DNA from: an uncultured Desulfomicrobiaceae bacterium
GTDB lineage: Bacteria; Desulfobacterota; Desulfovibrionia; Desulfovibrionales; Desulfomicrobiaceae
Direction: 5' to 3'
Assembly (NCBI GenBank): GCA_937989665.1
Contig: CALKRN010000008.1
Span: 18,028-82,027, forward strand
Length of the DNA stretch: 64,000 bases
The position numbers and the translations under genes were made by a program. The notes beneath the pieces are model-generated. The model saw only the letters and a program-made list of their open reading frames with translations, searched no databases and was not told the DNA's origin. This document shows positions 1 to 7,474 of the stretch, piece after piece; positions within the stretch are counted from its first letter, which is position 1; each line of letters opens with the position of its first letter.

Positions 1-279
1 AAGAAGCCCATCCCGACGGCTAATCTCCGCCACCTGGACCATGACGTTGACCACATCGTTGGCAGTGACGCGCCGACGACCAAAGACCTTCACCACAGAC
101 AAGATGGCCTGCCACACCTCGTGCAGCGGGAAGTTGACGCAGATGGCGGCAAAAGTCCCGCCCACGACGATCATGAAGCTTGGGATATTGATAAAAACGG
201 CCGCCGTTCCTCCCCAAAAAATGGCCCCAAAGACCAGGGCCAAACCGAAGAGCAGGCCTAAAAGCGTTGCAAAGTCCAT
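1..279 (-). CDS. motA: Flagellar motor stator protein MotA (5' part, cut by window edge)
   Basis: Ninety-three codons are open from an ATG at 279 to the window edge; the C-terminal two thirds lie outside. The N-terminus has two hydrophobic segments (about residues 4-22 and 33-50) around the GG-TAAVFINIPSFMIVVGGTFAA pattern of MotA/PomA proteins, followed by a basic cytoplasmic stretch (VFGRRRV, ISRRDGLL) where the family begins its cytosolic loop. MotA forms the inner-membrane ring that, with MotB, conducts ions and drives the flagellar rotor. An AAGGAT ribosome binding site sits 6 to 11 bases upstream. The gene is divergent from the purine nucleoside phosphorylase gene. A second, separate motB-motA-like pair occurs at 30.2-31.8 kb, so this genome probably has two stator sets. 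Confidence 0.85.
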   Translation of the reverse strand, partial: MDFATLLGLLFGLALVFGAIFWGGTAAVFINIPSFMIVVGGTFAAICVNFPLHEVWQAILSVVKVFGRRRVTANDVVNVMVQVAEISRRDGLL

Positions 280-308
280 CGGGCTATCCTTATAGAAGCA
301 TTGATACT

Positions 309-331
309 GCGCTCCGTAGCCAAGGGAGCGC
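309..331. promoter_or_regulatory. Inverted repeat between divergent motA and punA
   Basis: GCGCTCC (309-315) is mirrored by GGAGCGC (325-331) around a 9-base centre, within the 82-base gap between the two divergent start codons. It could be an operator or a short RNA hairpin. No T-tract follows, so it is not a good terminator. Function is inferred only from position. Confidence 0.25.
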
Positions 332-361
332 GGCGCTGTCTAGTTCCCTGGAGGAGATGCC

Positions 362-1195
362 ATGCCCTTGACCCGCCCCCGGACTGCGGCCCGCTGGATT
401 GCCGAACACCTCCACCAGCCGACGCCACCCACGGTCCTGGTCCTCGGCAGCGGCCTTGGCGCAAGCCTAACCCACCACGCGAAAGTCCTCCAACGCATTC
501 CCTATAGCGACATTCCAGCATTTCCCCGCACCACAGCCCCCGGGCACGCCGGCGAAGTCCTCTTGCTGCGCATAAACCATACCCCGGTCCTTGCCCTGTG
601 TGGGCGATTCCACCTCTACGAAGGCCACCCACCGCACGACGTCGTCCTCCCTGTACGCGCTACCAAACTCCTCGGGGCGCGCCGGGTTATTCTCACCAAT
701 GCCGCCGGCGCCCTCAACCCCCTCTTTGCCGCAGGCAGCCTCATGGCCATCACGGACCAGATCAACCTCACAGGGAAAAGCCCCCTCACTGGCCCCAACG
801 ACGAGACCCTAGGCCCGCGCTTCCCGGATATGAGCCAAGTCTATAGCCCCCGCTTGGTGGATTTGGCCCTCGCCACCGCCACCCGCCTCGGCCTGCGTTT
901 GGAGCGCGGCGTGTATCTTGGGGTGGCCGGCCCGCAACTGGAGACCCCTGCGGAGACCCGCATGTACCGCATCCTTGGCGCAGATGCCATTGGCATGTCC
1001 ACGGTACTCGAGGCCATCGCTGCCCGACACCTGGGCATGGAGGTCCTCGGCATCTCTTGCCTTACGAACCAAAACCTGCCCGACTGCATGGCCGAGACCT
1101 CCATCGAGGCCATCCTCGCCCAAGCCGCTGCCAGCGGGGCGGTCCTCGGGCAACTCCTTCTCCATCTTATCCCAGCTCTGGAGGACGTATCATGA
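362..1195 (+). CDS. punA: Purine-nucleoside phosphorylase (trimeric class)
   Basis: The 277-residue protein matches the trimeric PNP family, which cleaves (deoxy)inosine and (deoxy)guanosine with phosphate to free base and (deoxy)ribose-1-phosphate in the cytosol for purine salvage. Visible motifs: LGSGLG (28-33) of the phosphate-binding loop, GRFHLYEGH (81-89), NAAG (113-116), a Glu in GPQLETPAE (E194) that contacts the base, GMST (211-214), and CLTN (233-236) with the Asn that selects 6-oxopurines. Asn at 236 favours guanosine/inosine as substrates. GGAGGAG lies just before the ATG. The stop overlaps the next gene's start (ATGA), suggesting coupled translation. Confidence 0.92.
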   Translation: MPLTRPRTAARWIAEHLHQPTPPTVLVLGSGLGASLTHHAKVLQRIPYSDIPAFPRTTAPGHAGEVLLLRINHTPVLALCGRFHLYEGHPPHDVVLPVRATKLLGARRVILTNAAGALNPLFAAGSLMAITDQINLTGKSPLTGPNDETLGPRFPDMSQVYSPRLVDLALATATRLGLRLERGVYLGVAGPQLETPAETRMYRILGADAIGMSTVLEAIAARHLGMEVLGISCLTNQNLPDCMAETSIEAILAQAAASGAVLGQLLLHLIPALEDVS

Positions 1196-2814
1196 GCGAA
1201 GCTGCCAGCGTGTTGCGAGAAATCGCCGATAACGTCGCCAAAAACGACGCCATCAAAGCCCGACTTGTTCTCGACTACCTGCCCCATGTGGACGAGCCCA
1301 TCCAGGCCGCTGCCCTTGGCCTCCTCGCCAAGGCCAAGGCCACCATGGCCGTGCCATTGCTTGCTTCCCTCGCCGACTCCCAACCGGATCTCGTCGCCCA
1401 ACACCCTATGATTCGGGAAGCCATCGCCATCAAACTCCTGGCTGAACCCACCGTCCTTGAGACGATCCTGCCACAACTGGGACGGCAAGGCCTCCGCTTG
1501 GTGCTTGATGTCATCGGCGAGATCAAACTCGAAGCCGCCGCACCGCCCCTCCTCGAGCTCCTCGCCACCATCACCGATACAGACGAGATGGAGGCCATCA
1601 TCTCCACCCTCGGGGAAATCGGCGACCCCATAGCCACCAACACCCTGGGAGACTTTCTCTACTCCGGCAACCGCAAACTCATCATCGCGGCCATCCGCGC
1701 CCTGGGAAAAATCGCCACCCCCACGGCCATGCGCCGCCTCGCCGAACGCATGGGTACCGACAACCAGCTCGACGTCCTCATCCTCGATATCTTTGCCCGG
1801 GTCCAGGACACCATCGCCCTGGAAAAGCTCAACGAGGCCATGCGCTCCCATTTTGCCCACATCCGCACGTACGCCAAAAAGGCCCTCACGCAAATCGGCG
1901 TCAAAGCCGTCCCGCTGCTCACGGAAAACCTCCGCTACGACGACCCGGACCTCATCATCCACACCCTCAATGTCCTGGGCGATATTGGCGATGCCACGGC
2001 CATTGCCCCCATCCGCAAGCTCCTCCACACCCAACCCAAAAACCCCAACGTGCGCTTTGCTGCCTACGAGGCCCTTGGGCTCTTACCCCTGGACAAAGGG
2101 GCTTACGTCCTCACCCAAGGGCTGCTTGACCCGGTGGAGCACGTCGCTGTGGCCGCCGCCCGGGCCGTGGACCGCAACTTTACCCCCATCCTCGGGGCGG
2201 GCATCAAAAATATGGCTGCAGATGACGACGATGCCGCCCGCATTGCTCGCATCGTCGTCCAGGCCCATGCTGGCCAGATCTTCCTTGCCCTCCTCGATGA
2301 GGAACGTCTCTCTGGACTGCTCCTCGATGCCGTCCTGCGCAGCCACCAAGACACGAAAGACACCTTCTACAGCCTCCTCAAAGAACACGGCTATTCCGAG
2401 CTCGCCCTACGCCTTGTGACCCCAGAGACCACCACAGAAACGCGGCCAATGGTCATGGCGGTGGACGACTCGCGCATGATCCTCTCCATCTACAAAAACA
2501 CCCTCCATGAACTGGGCCTCACCCCAGTGCTCTTCGAGTTTCCAGCCAGTGCCCTGGAGTGGCTTGAGTCCAATACGCCGACCCTCGTACTCACGGACCT
2601 CAACATGCCGGATATCACCGGCATTGAACTGACTCGCCGCATCCGCGAGCGCTACTCCAAAGAGCAGCTTCCCATCCTCATGGTGACGACACAAAACGAA
2701 ATGAACGACCACAAGGCGGCCTTGGACGCCGGGGTAAACGCCATCGTCAACAAGCCGTTTACGGCCGAAAGCCTCATGGCCGCCATGGCCCCCTATCTGC
2801 CGGGAAGACAATGA
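1192..2814 (+). CDS. HEAT-repeat protein with C-terminal response-regulator receiver domain
   Basis: The 540-residue protein starts at the ATG overlapping the PNP stop; the longer frame upstream only reads through punA. About residues 1-400 are a run of HEAT/PBS-lyase-like helical repeats (units of roughly 30 residues such as LIIAAIRALGKIATPTAMRR). Residues 420-540 are a complete CheY-like receiver: acidic pair DD (425-426), phospho-acceptor D469 in LTDLNMPD, T in MVTT, and K521 in NKPF. All catalytic residues are present, so phosphorylation is expected. No DNA-binding or enzymatic output domain exists, so the HEAT solenoid is presumably the output, probably binding another protein. Partner kinase is unknown; the histidine kinase 2 kb downstream has its own regulator. 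Confidence 0.85.
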   Translation: MSEAASVLREIADNVAKNDAIKARLVLDYLPHVDEPIQAAALGLLAKAKATMAVPLLASLADSQPDLVAQHPMIREAIAIKLLAEPTVLETILPQLGRQGLRLVLDVIGEIKLEAAAPPLLELLATITDTDEMEAIISTLGEIGDPIATNTLGDFLYSGNRKLIIAAIRALGKIATPTAMRRLAERMGTDNQLDVLILDIFARVQDTIALEKLNEAMRSHFAHIRTYAKKALTQIGVKAVPLLTENLRYDDPDLIIHTLNVLGDIGDATAIAPIRKLLHTQPKNPNVRFAAYEALGLLPLDKGAYVLTQGLLDPVEHVAVAAARAVDRNFTPILGAGIKNMAADDDDAARIARIVVQAHAGQIFLALLDEERLSGLLLDAVLRSHQDTKDTFYSLLKEHGYSELALRLVTPETTTETRPMVMAVDDSRMILSIYKNTLHELGLTPVLFEFPASALEWLESNTPTLVLTDLNMPDITGIELTRRIRERYSKEQLPILMVTTQNEMNDHKAALDAGVNAIVNKPFTAESLMAAMAPYLPGRQ

Positions 2815-3170
2815 CTCCCCTGGGCCGCGAGAAGGCACAGAAGGAACGATTCAAGCTGACCGTTTCCGCGGCAAAGCCAGCGTGCATCCACCAGCAGCGG
2901 CAGCACCGTTTTCCTTCCCGGCAGGCAAGTGGAGGTCGTCTCCGGGCTGGGGATACTGGTGGAAGGAGCGAGGGGGGGGAGGGATTGGGATGCTGGCGGA
3001 GACCGGCGAGCACGATGGCGCCACTTGCCAAGAAGCCTGGGAGAGGCCAAGTGCTCGCGGCCTTCTTGCGCCGCTCTCTGCGTGGTCCACCTTTTTGTGG
3101 ATGAAATGCGGCAACGCGGCCAAGTGCTCGCGGCCTTCTTGCGCCGCTCTCTGGGCCAGGCACCGGGGGC
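2815..3170. other. Non-coding gap between convergent genes
   Basis: This 356-base stretch lies between the HEAT/receiver gene and the convergent NtrC-type regulator. No frame gives a recognisable protein. It contains a G-rich tract near 2970-2985 and two identical 36-base copies (3045-3080 and 3118-3153) described separately. No convincing intrinsic terminator is visible. Confidence 0.6.
3045..3153. repeat. Two exact 36-bp direct repeats, 73-bp period
   Basis: The 36 bases at 3045-3080 (starting GGCCAAGTGCTCGCGG and ending CGCTCTCTG) are repeated exactly at 3118-3153. The bases flanking both copies differ, so the repeat is 36 bp long. The spacer is 37 bp. No coding potential is seen. A slipped-strand duplication or paired binding sites are both possible. 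Confidence 0.85.
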
Positions 3171-4511
3171 CTACAGGGCCATGTCCTCTCCGATGCGGCG
3201 CAGCTTCTCGCGCAGGGTCTTGCGGTCGATGCCGAGAATCTCCGCAGCGCGGGACTTGTTGCCACCCACATAGCCCATGACGGCCCGGATATGTTCAGCC
3301 TCCACCTCAGCCAGGGTGCGGGGGACAAACGCCGTCTCGCGCATTGGCGTCGCCGCGCGGATGTGGGGCGGCAAATCCCCAATCTCGATGACATCCCGGT
3401 CCACCAGCAGCAGGAGCCGGTGGATGAGGTTCTCCAGCTCCCGCACGTTGCCTGGCCACGGGTAGCGCTCCAGGGCGGCCAGGGCTGCGTCGCTTAATCG
3501 AGGCTCAGGCCGACCGAACTCCTGGGCAAAGCGCTGGCAAAAAAAGCGCGTCAGGAGAAGCACATCCGTGCCACGCTCACGGAGTGCCGGGACGTGGATC
3601 TCCAACACCTGGACACGGTAGTAGAGGTCTTCGCGGAAGGTCCCTTGCCGCACAAGGGCGGGCAGGTCTTTGTGGGTGGCGGCAATGACCCGGGCGTCCA
3701 CGGTGCGGGTTTTGGAGGAGCCCACAAGACAAAACTCCTTGCTTTGGAGCACGCGCAAAAGCTTGGCCTGGAGGCTGGGGCTCGCATCACCTATTTCGTC
3801 GAGAAAGATGGTACCGCCGGCAGCAAGCTCAAAGAAACCAGCCCGCGAACGCGTGGCGCCGGTAAAGGCGCCCTGGACATGGCCAAAGAGCTCACTCTCC
3901 ACCAAGGTCTCGGGGATGGCCGAGCAATTGACCGGGACAAAAGCCTGGGCGCGACGCGGGCTCTGGTAATGGATGGCCCGGGCCACGAGCTCTTTGCCGG
4001 TACCCGACTCCCCAGACACAAGGACTGTGGCAGAAGATGCCGCCGCTTTGTGGATGAGGGCAAAGACGCGGCGCATGGCGGGCGACGCCCCAAGGAGCCC
4101 GTCCGGGGCTGGGGCTTCCGCGGCCATGGCCTGTCGCCGCTCAATGCGCACGGCGCAGCGGCCGACGGCGGCCAGGAGCTCTTCAGCGGTAAACGGCTTG
4201 GTGAGATACTCCGTGGCCCCCAAACGCATGGCATCCACGGCATTCTCCACCGAAGGATACCCCGTCAGCATGATGACTTCCGTGTCTGGGGAGGCCTCAC
4301 GCACGGCTTGCACCACCGCCAACCCATCCTGACCAGGCATGCGCAGGTCCGTGATGACGAGATCTGCCGGGGTTTGGTGGAACATCCCCATGGCCTCCCC
4401 AAGGCTGGCCGCCGTGCGCACCGTATGCCCGTGGGGGCTAAGGAGGCGCGCCACCACCTCCAAGGTGGACGGATTGTCATCAACAGCGATGATGCGCAGC
4501 CGCCCCTTCAT
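3171..4511 (-). CDS. Sigma-54-dependent response regulator (NtrC/AtoC family)
   Basis: The 446-residue protein has three parts. Residues 1-120 are a receiver (DD at 11-12, phospho-acceptor D55 in TDLRMPG, K105 in TKPF). Residues about 138-370 form the AAA+ sigma-54 interaction module, with Walker A GESGTGKE (167-174), the sigma-54-contact loop GAFTGA (214-219) and Walker B GTIFLDEIGD (233-242). The C-terminus (about 405-446) is a Fis-type helix-turn-helix (NKSRAAEILGIDRKTL). It should bind enhancer sites and activate sigma-54 promoters when phosphorylated. It is translated from an ATG overlapping the stop of the upstream histidine kinase gene, its likely partner. Regulon unknown; no kinase-specific target is evident nearby. 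Confidence 0.93.
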   Translation of the reverse strand: MKGRLRIIAVDDNPSTLEVVARLLSPHGHTVRTAASLGEAMGMFHQTPADLVITDLRMPGQDGLAVVQAVREASPDTEVIMLTGYPSVENAVDAMRLGATEYLTKPFTAEELLAAVGRCAVRIERRQAMAAEAPAPDGLLGASPAMRRVFALIHKAAASSATVLVSGESGTGKELVARAIHYQSPRRAQAFVPVNCSAIPETLVESELFGHVQGAFTGATRSRAGFFELAAGGTIFLDEIGDASPSLQAKLLRVLQSKEFCLVGSSKTRTVDARVIAATHKDLPALVRQGTFREDLYYRVQVLEIHVPALRERGTDVLLLTRFFCQRFAQEFGRPEPRLSDAALAALERYPWPGNVRELENLIHRLLLLVDRDVIEIGDLPPHIRAATPMRETAFVPRTLAEVEAEHIRAVMGYVGGNKSRAAEILGIDRKTLREKLRRIGEDMAL

Positions 4512-5632
4512 GACAACGCCTCATCCTCTTCCCACAGCGGGAAGACAATCTCAAAACGCGAGCCTCTCCCGGGTTCGCTCCACACATCAATAACCCCCCC
4601 ATGGACCGACACAATGCCATGCACGACGGCCAGCCCCAATCCCGTACCCCCGTCTGGCCCCTTGGTGGTAAAAAAGGGCTGGAAGATCTGCCGCAAGACC
4701 GCAGACCCCATGCCTATCCCCGTATCCTCCACAAGCAGCACGGCATTACCCCCTTCAGCCTGGGCCACCAGCCGCAGGGTACCGCCGCTCGGCATGGCAT
4801 GGATGGCATTGATGGCCAGGTTGACCACGGCCTGGAGGAGTTGGCTGGCATCGCCACGCACCGCTGGCGCGCCCTCCACCTCGATCGTTACCGCTACCTG
4901 CTGCCGAGCAGCCGAAGCCGCCACCAAGCCCTGGACCTGCTGCAGAATCTCCCCCAGGGCGACCCGCTCCCAACGCAAGGGCAATTGGCGACCAAAGATG
5001 AGGAGCTTTTTGATGATCTCCCGGCAGTGCAGGGCCGCGGCCTCGATGCGCGCCAAATCCCGACGTACCGCCTCAGGCAACCCTGGGGTGGCCGCGGCCA
5101 GCTGGGCAAAGCCCAGGATATTGGCGAGCGGTTCGTTGAGTTCATGGCCAAGCCCTGCGGCCAATTGGCCGATCTTGGCCAACCGGTCGGCACGGCGCAC
5201 CTGCTCCTCCAGGCGCTGGCGGGCAAGTTGCGCCTCTCGCTTGGCGATGAGGGCCGAGAGCTGCAACGCCACTTGGTCCACAAAGCGCCTATCCTCTGCC
5301 GATATCTCCGCCCCGCAGCTTCCAAGACGGAGGCTCCCCCGCCGCACCCCCTGCACCACGAGGGGCGCCACATACTCCGGCGGCTCCGGCATACTCGCTG
5401 CGGCCCACTCCGCGCCATCGAGACGAACGGCCACCGCCAAGCCTTCGGGCTGGCGTAAGGCCTGCCGCACCAGCTCCGGCACCGCGGCCATTAGAGAGGC
5501 GAGATCCGTATCGAGGGCGGCAAAACGCAACGTGAGGGTAGAGAGGCACTTCAGGACGCGTTGGTCCGCCTCGGTTGCCTGCGGCAGAGGACACGGCGCA
5601 GCCGCCAGCGAGGAAGAGAGGGGATGGGACAT
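4508..5632 (-). CDS. Cytosolic two-component sensor histidine kinase (NtrB-like)
   Basis: The 374-residue protein has no membrane segment, so it should sense a cytosolic signal. About residues 20-130 look like a small GAF-type sensory region. The kinase core follows: H-box GLGHELNEP with H163, N-box NLAINAIHAM (N275), DTGIGM (303-308), and GGTGLGL (328-334). The protein should autophosphorylate on H163 and pass phosphate to the NtrC-type regulator encoded by the overlapping next gene (ATGA). Start choice: the frame is open back to 5836, but that region overlaps the tRNA promoter at 5830-5859 and reads as non-protein sequence, so the ATG at 5632, with GGAG about 13 bases upstream, is preferred. 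Start confidence is moderate. Confidence 0.88.
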   Translation of the reverse strand: MSHPLSSSLAAAPCPLPQATEADQRVLKCLSTLTLRFAALDTDLASLMAAVPELVRQALRQPEGLAVAVRLDGAEWAAASMPEPPEYVAPLVVQGVRRGSLRLGSCGAEISAEDRRFVDQVALQLSALIAKREAQLARQRLEEQVRRADRLAKIGQLAAGLGHELNEPLANILGFAQLAAATPGLPEAVRRDLARIEAAALHCREIIKKLLIFGRQLPLRWERVALGEILQQVQGLVAASAARQQVAVTIEVEGAPAVRGDASQLLQAVVNLAINAIHAMPSGGTLRLVAQAEGGNAVLLVEDTGIGMGSAVLRQIFQPFFTTKGPDGGTGLGLAVVHGIVSVHGGVIDVWSEPGRGSRFEIVFPLWEEDEALS

Positions 5633-5829
5633 CGAACAACAACTCCAGCGTCGCTGGCCAAGAGAGCGCCCCTCCGCCTCGAGGGCCATGGCTCCCCCGC
5701 GCGACCGCTTCTCTTTACCAAAGGGCCAAGCCTGGAAGAACAATGCCCTGTACCCGAATCGGCACGGGCGGACAAGCAGCAGGTGATCGGCATTGGACAA
5801 CGATATTGTCTCCACTGGCAGCAAAACAT

Positions 5830-5859
5830 TTGACAAAGCTCCTGGCAGATGCCTAGATG
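5830..5859 (+). promoter_or_regulatory. Sigma-70-type promoter of the tRNA-Pro/tRNA-Thr unit
   Basis: A perfect -35 TTGACA (5830-5835) is followed after 18 bases by a -10-like TAGATG (5854-5859). Transcription would begin about 8 bases before the mature tRNA-Pro 5' end at 5873. Confidence 0.6.
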
Positions 5860-5872
5860 CGCCTTCCGTCAG

Positions 5873-5949
5873 CGGGATGTAGCGCAGTCTGGGAGCGCAC
5901 TTGAATGGGGTTCAAGGGGCCGGAGGTTCAAATCCTCTCATCCCGACCA
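5873..5949 (+). tRNA. tRNA-Pro (anticodon GGG)
   Basis: Acceptor arm CGGGATG pairs with CATCCCG, discriminator A and encoded CCA follow (5947-5949). The anticodon stem CTTGA/TCAAG encloses the loop ATGGGGT, giving anticodon GGG. The T-arm contains GGTTCAAATCC. Length 77 nt. It is co-transcribed with tRNA-Thr, 4 nt downstream. Confidence 0.95.
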
Positions 5950-5953
5950 GAAC

Positions 5954-6029
5954 GCCCACATAGCTCAGTCGGCAGAGCGCGTCCTTGGTAAGGACGAGGT
6001 CAGCAGTTCAATCCTGCTTGTGGGCTCCA
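5954..6029 (+). tRNA. tRNA-Thr (anticodon GGT)
   Basis: Acceptor GCCCACA pairs with TGTGGGC, with encoded CCA at 6027-6029. Anticodon stem CGTCC/GGACG encloses TTGGTAA, anticodon GGT. D-arm AGCTCAGTCGGCAGAGC and T-arm AGTTCAATCCT are normal. Length 76 nt. A strong hairpin terminator follows directly. Confidence 0.95.
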
Positions 6030-6035
6030 GACAGC

Positions 6036-6064
6036 AAAAGGCCGGTCGCAGGACCGGCCTTTTT
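6036..6064 (+). terminator. Intrinsic terminator of the tRNA-Pro/Thr unit
   Basis: AGGCCGGTC (6039-6047) pairs perfectly with GACCGGCCT (6052-6060) around a 4-base loop, preceded by an A-run and followed by TTTT. Confidence 0.92.
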
Positions 6065-6187
6065 CATGAAAAGCCGTTTCTTTCTCACGGCCATAGGGGT
6101 GGCCTCTCCCGACCATTTGCCCTGGCGACGACTCTAGGATAGGATTTTTGCTTAGTGCTGTTCCAACCACTTCTCAAAGGATCCTCT

Positions 6188-7465
6188 ATGCACCCCATCA
6201 AAACCATGTATCGGGCTATCCGTAACGACCCTTTTCCCGAGACCCTCCGCCTCTGCCTGGGAGAGAGAACCGTCACCTTTCGCAAACGCACCTGGGCCAT
6301 TGACGGAGAGCAGCGCGGTCTGCGCTACGGCGAAAACCCGGACCAACCTGCGGCCCTCTACGCCGCCGAGACAGGAGAGCTCCACGCCGGCGAGACTCCC
6401 CTGTGCACCCGTGCCCCTGGCCTTATCTCCACCATGACCGAAGCCGAGCTCGTGCAATCCGGCAAGCACCCTGGGAAGATCAACCTAACTGACGTGGACA
6501 ATGGGATCCAGATCCTCCAGTACCTCACGGCTAAACCTGCGGCGGTCATTCTCAAGCACACCAACCCCTGCGGCGCCGCCTGGTCGAGCGACGGCTTGGC
6601 AACAGCCCTCTCCCGTGCCTATGCCGCGGACCGCATTGCCGCCTTTGGCGGGGTAGTAGTCGTCAACCGCACCGTGGACGAAGCATGCGCCCGTATCCTC
6701 ACCGCGAGCTACTTCGAAGTCATCGCCGCCCCGCAGTACACAGCAGCAGCCCTTTCCCTTTTTGAGACCAAAAAAAACCTTCGCGTCCTCTGTCTTCCGG
6801 GCCTCGCCCATCTTGAAGAACTCCTCGATCGCCCCTTTTTGGACATCAAGAGCCTTGCCGATGGAGGCCTCATCCTCCAGACCTCCTTTCGCAACCGCAT
6901 CCGCACCGTGGAGGACTTTCTCCCTGCCGAGGCCACGACCCCAGAAGGCACCACCGTCCTGGCCCGGCGGCCTACGCCAAAGGAGGCGGAAGACCTCCTT
7001 TTTGCCTGGGCTGTGGAGGCAGGGGTGACGTCCAACTCCGTCATCTTTGCCCGTGACGGGGCCACCGTGGCCATTGGCACTGGCGAACAAGACCGGGTGG
7101 GCTGCGTGGATATCACCATCTTCAAGGCGTACACCAAATACGCCGATAACCTCTCCCGTGCGGAGGCCGGATGCTCCATCTATGACCTGCGCCGTGCGGC
7201 GAAGACTGACCCCGGTCAGGCCCGGCTGCTCGAGGACATCGAACGCCGCTCTCAGGAAGCCCGCGGAGGCTTGCCCGGGACGGTGCTCGTCTCGGATGGG
7301 TTTTTCCCCTTCCGCGACGGGGTGGATTTAGCCATAGCGCAAGGGGTCACCGCCATTGCCCAGCCTGGCGGCTCGGTGCGGGACGCTGAAGTCATCATGG
7401 CCGTCAATGAGGCCCACCCCCAGGTAGCCATGGTCTTTACCGGCCAGCGTTCCTTCAAACACTAG
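6188..7465 (+). CDS. purH: Stand-alone AICAR transformylase (PurH formyltransferase half)
   Basis: The 425-residue protein catalyses formylation of AICAR by 10-formyl-tetrahydrofolate, the ninth step of purine synthesis. The AICARFT signature RYGENPDQ is at 46-53 and the catalytic Lys-His pair is K123-H124 in LKHTNPCGAA; further family motifs include FGGVVVVN and SNSVIFA. The N-terminal MGS-like IMP cyclohydrolase domain of classical ~520-residue PurH is missing, and the intact promoter-side sequence shows it was not simply cut off, so cyclohydrolase must be encoded elsewhere. Start: the ATG at 6188 with AAAGGA upstream is preferred to the in-frame TTG or ATG further 5'. The gene sits just after the tRNA terminator, and the next gene begins 9 bases after its stop. 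Confidence 0.88.
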   Translation: MHPIKTMYRAIRNDPFPETLRLCLGERTVTFRKRTWAIDGEQRGLRYGENPDQPAALYAAETGELHAGETPLCTRAPGLISTMTEAELVQSGKHPGKINLTDVDNGIQILQYLTAKPAAVILKHTNPCGAAWSSDGLATALSRAYAADRIAAFGGVVVVNRTVDEACARILTASYFEVIAAPQYTAAALSLFETKKNLRVLCLPGLAHLEELLDRPFLDIKSLADGGLILQTSFRNRIRTVEDFLPAEATTPEGTTVLARRPTPKEAEDLLFAWAVEAGVTSNSVIFARDGATVAIGTGEQDRVGCVDITIFKAYTKYADNLSRAEAGCSIYDLRRAAKTDPGQARLLEDIERRSQEARGGLPGTVLVSDGFFPFRDGVDLAIAQGVTAIAQPGGSVRDAEVIMAVNEAHPQVAMVFTGQRSFKH

Positions 7466-7474
7466 GCGGCGCGG

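Noticed and set aside
841..2034. Long open frame opposite punA and the HEAT-repeat gene
   Set aside because: Antisense to a well-supported coding region; its predicted protein is low-complexity and matches no family, a result of the GC-rich third codon positions.
3594..5786. 730-codon plus-strand open frame
   Set aside because: Antisense shadow of the histidine kinase and NtrC-type regulator, which have full catalytic motifs.
5633..5836. 68-residue N-terminal extension of the histidine kinase
   Set aside because: It overlaps the tRNA promoter and encodes no recognisable protein segment; the ATG at 5632 gives a normal kinase.
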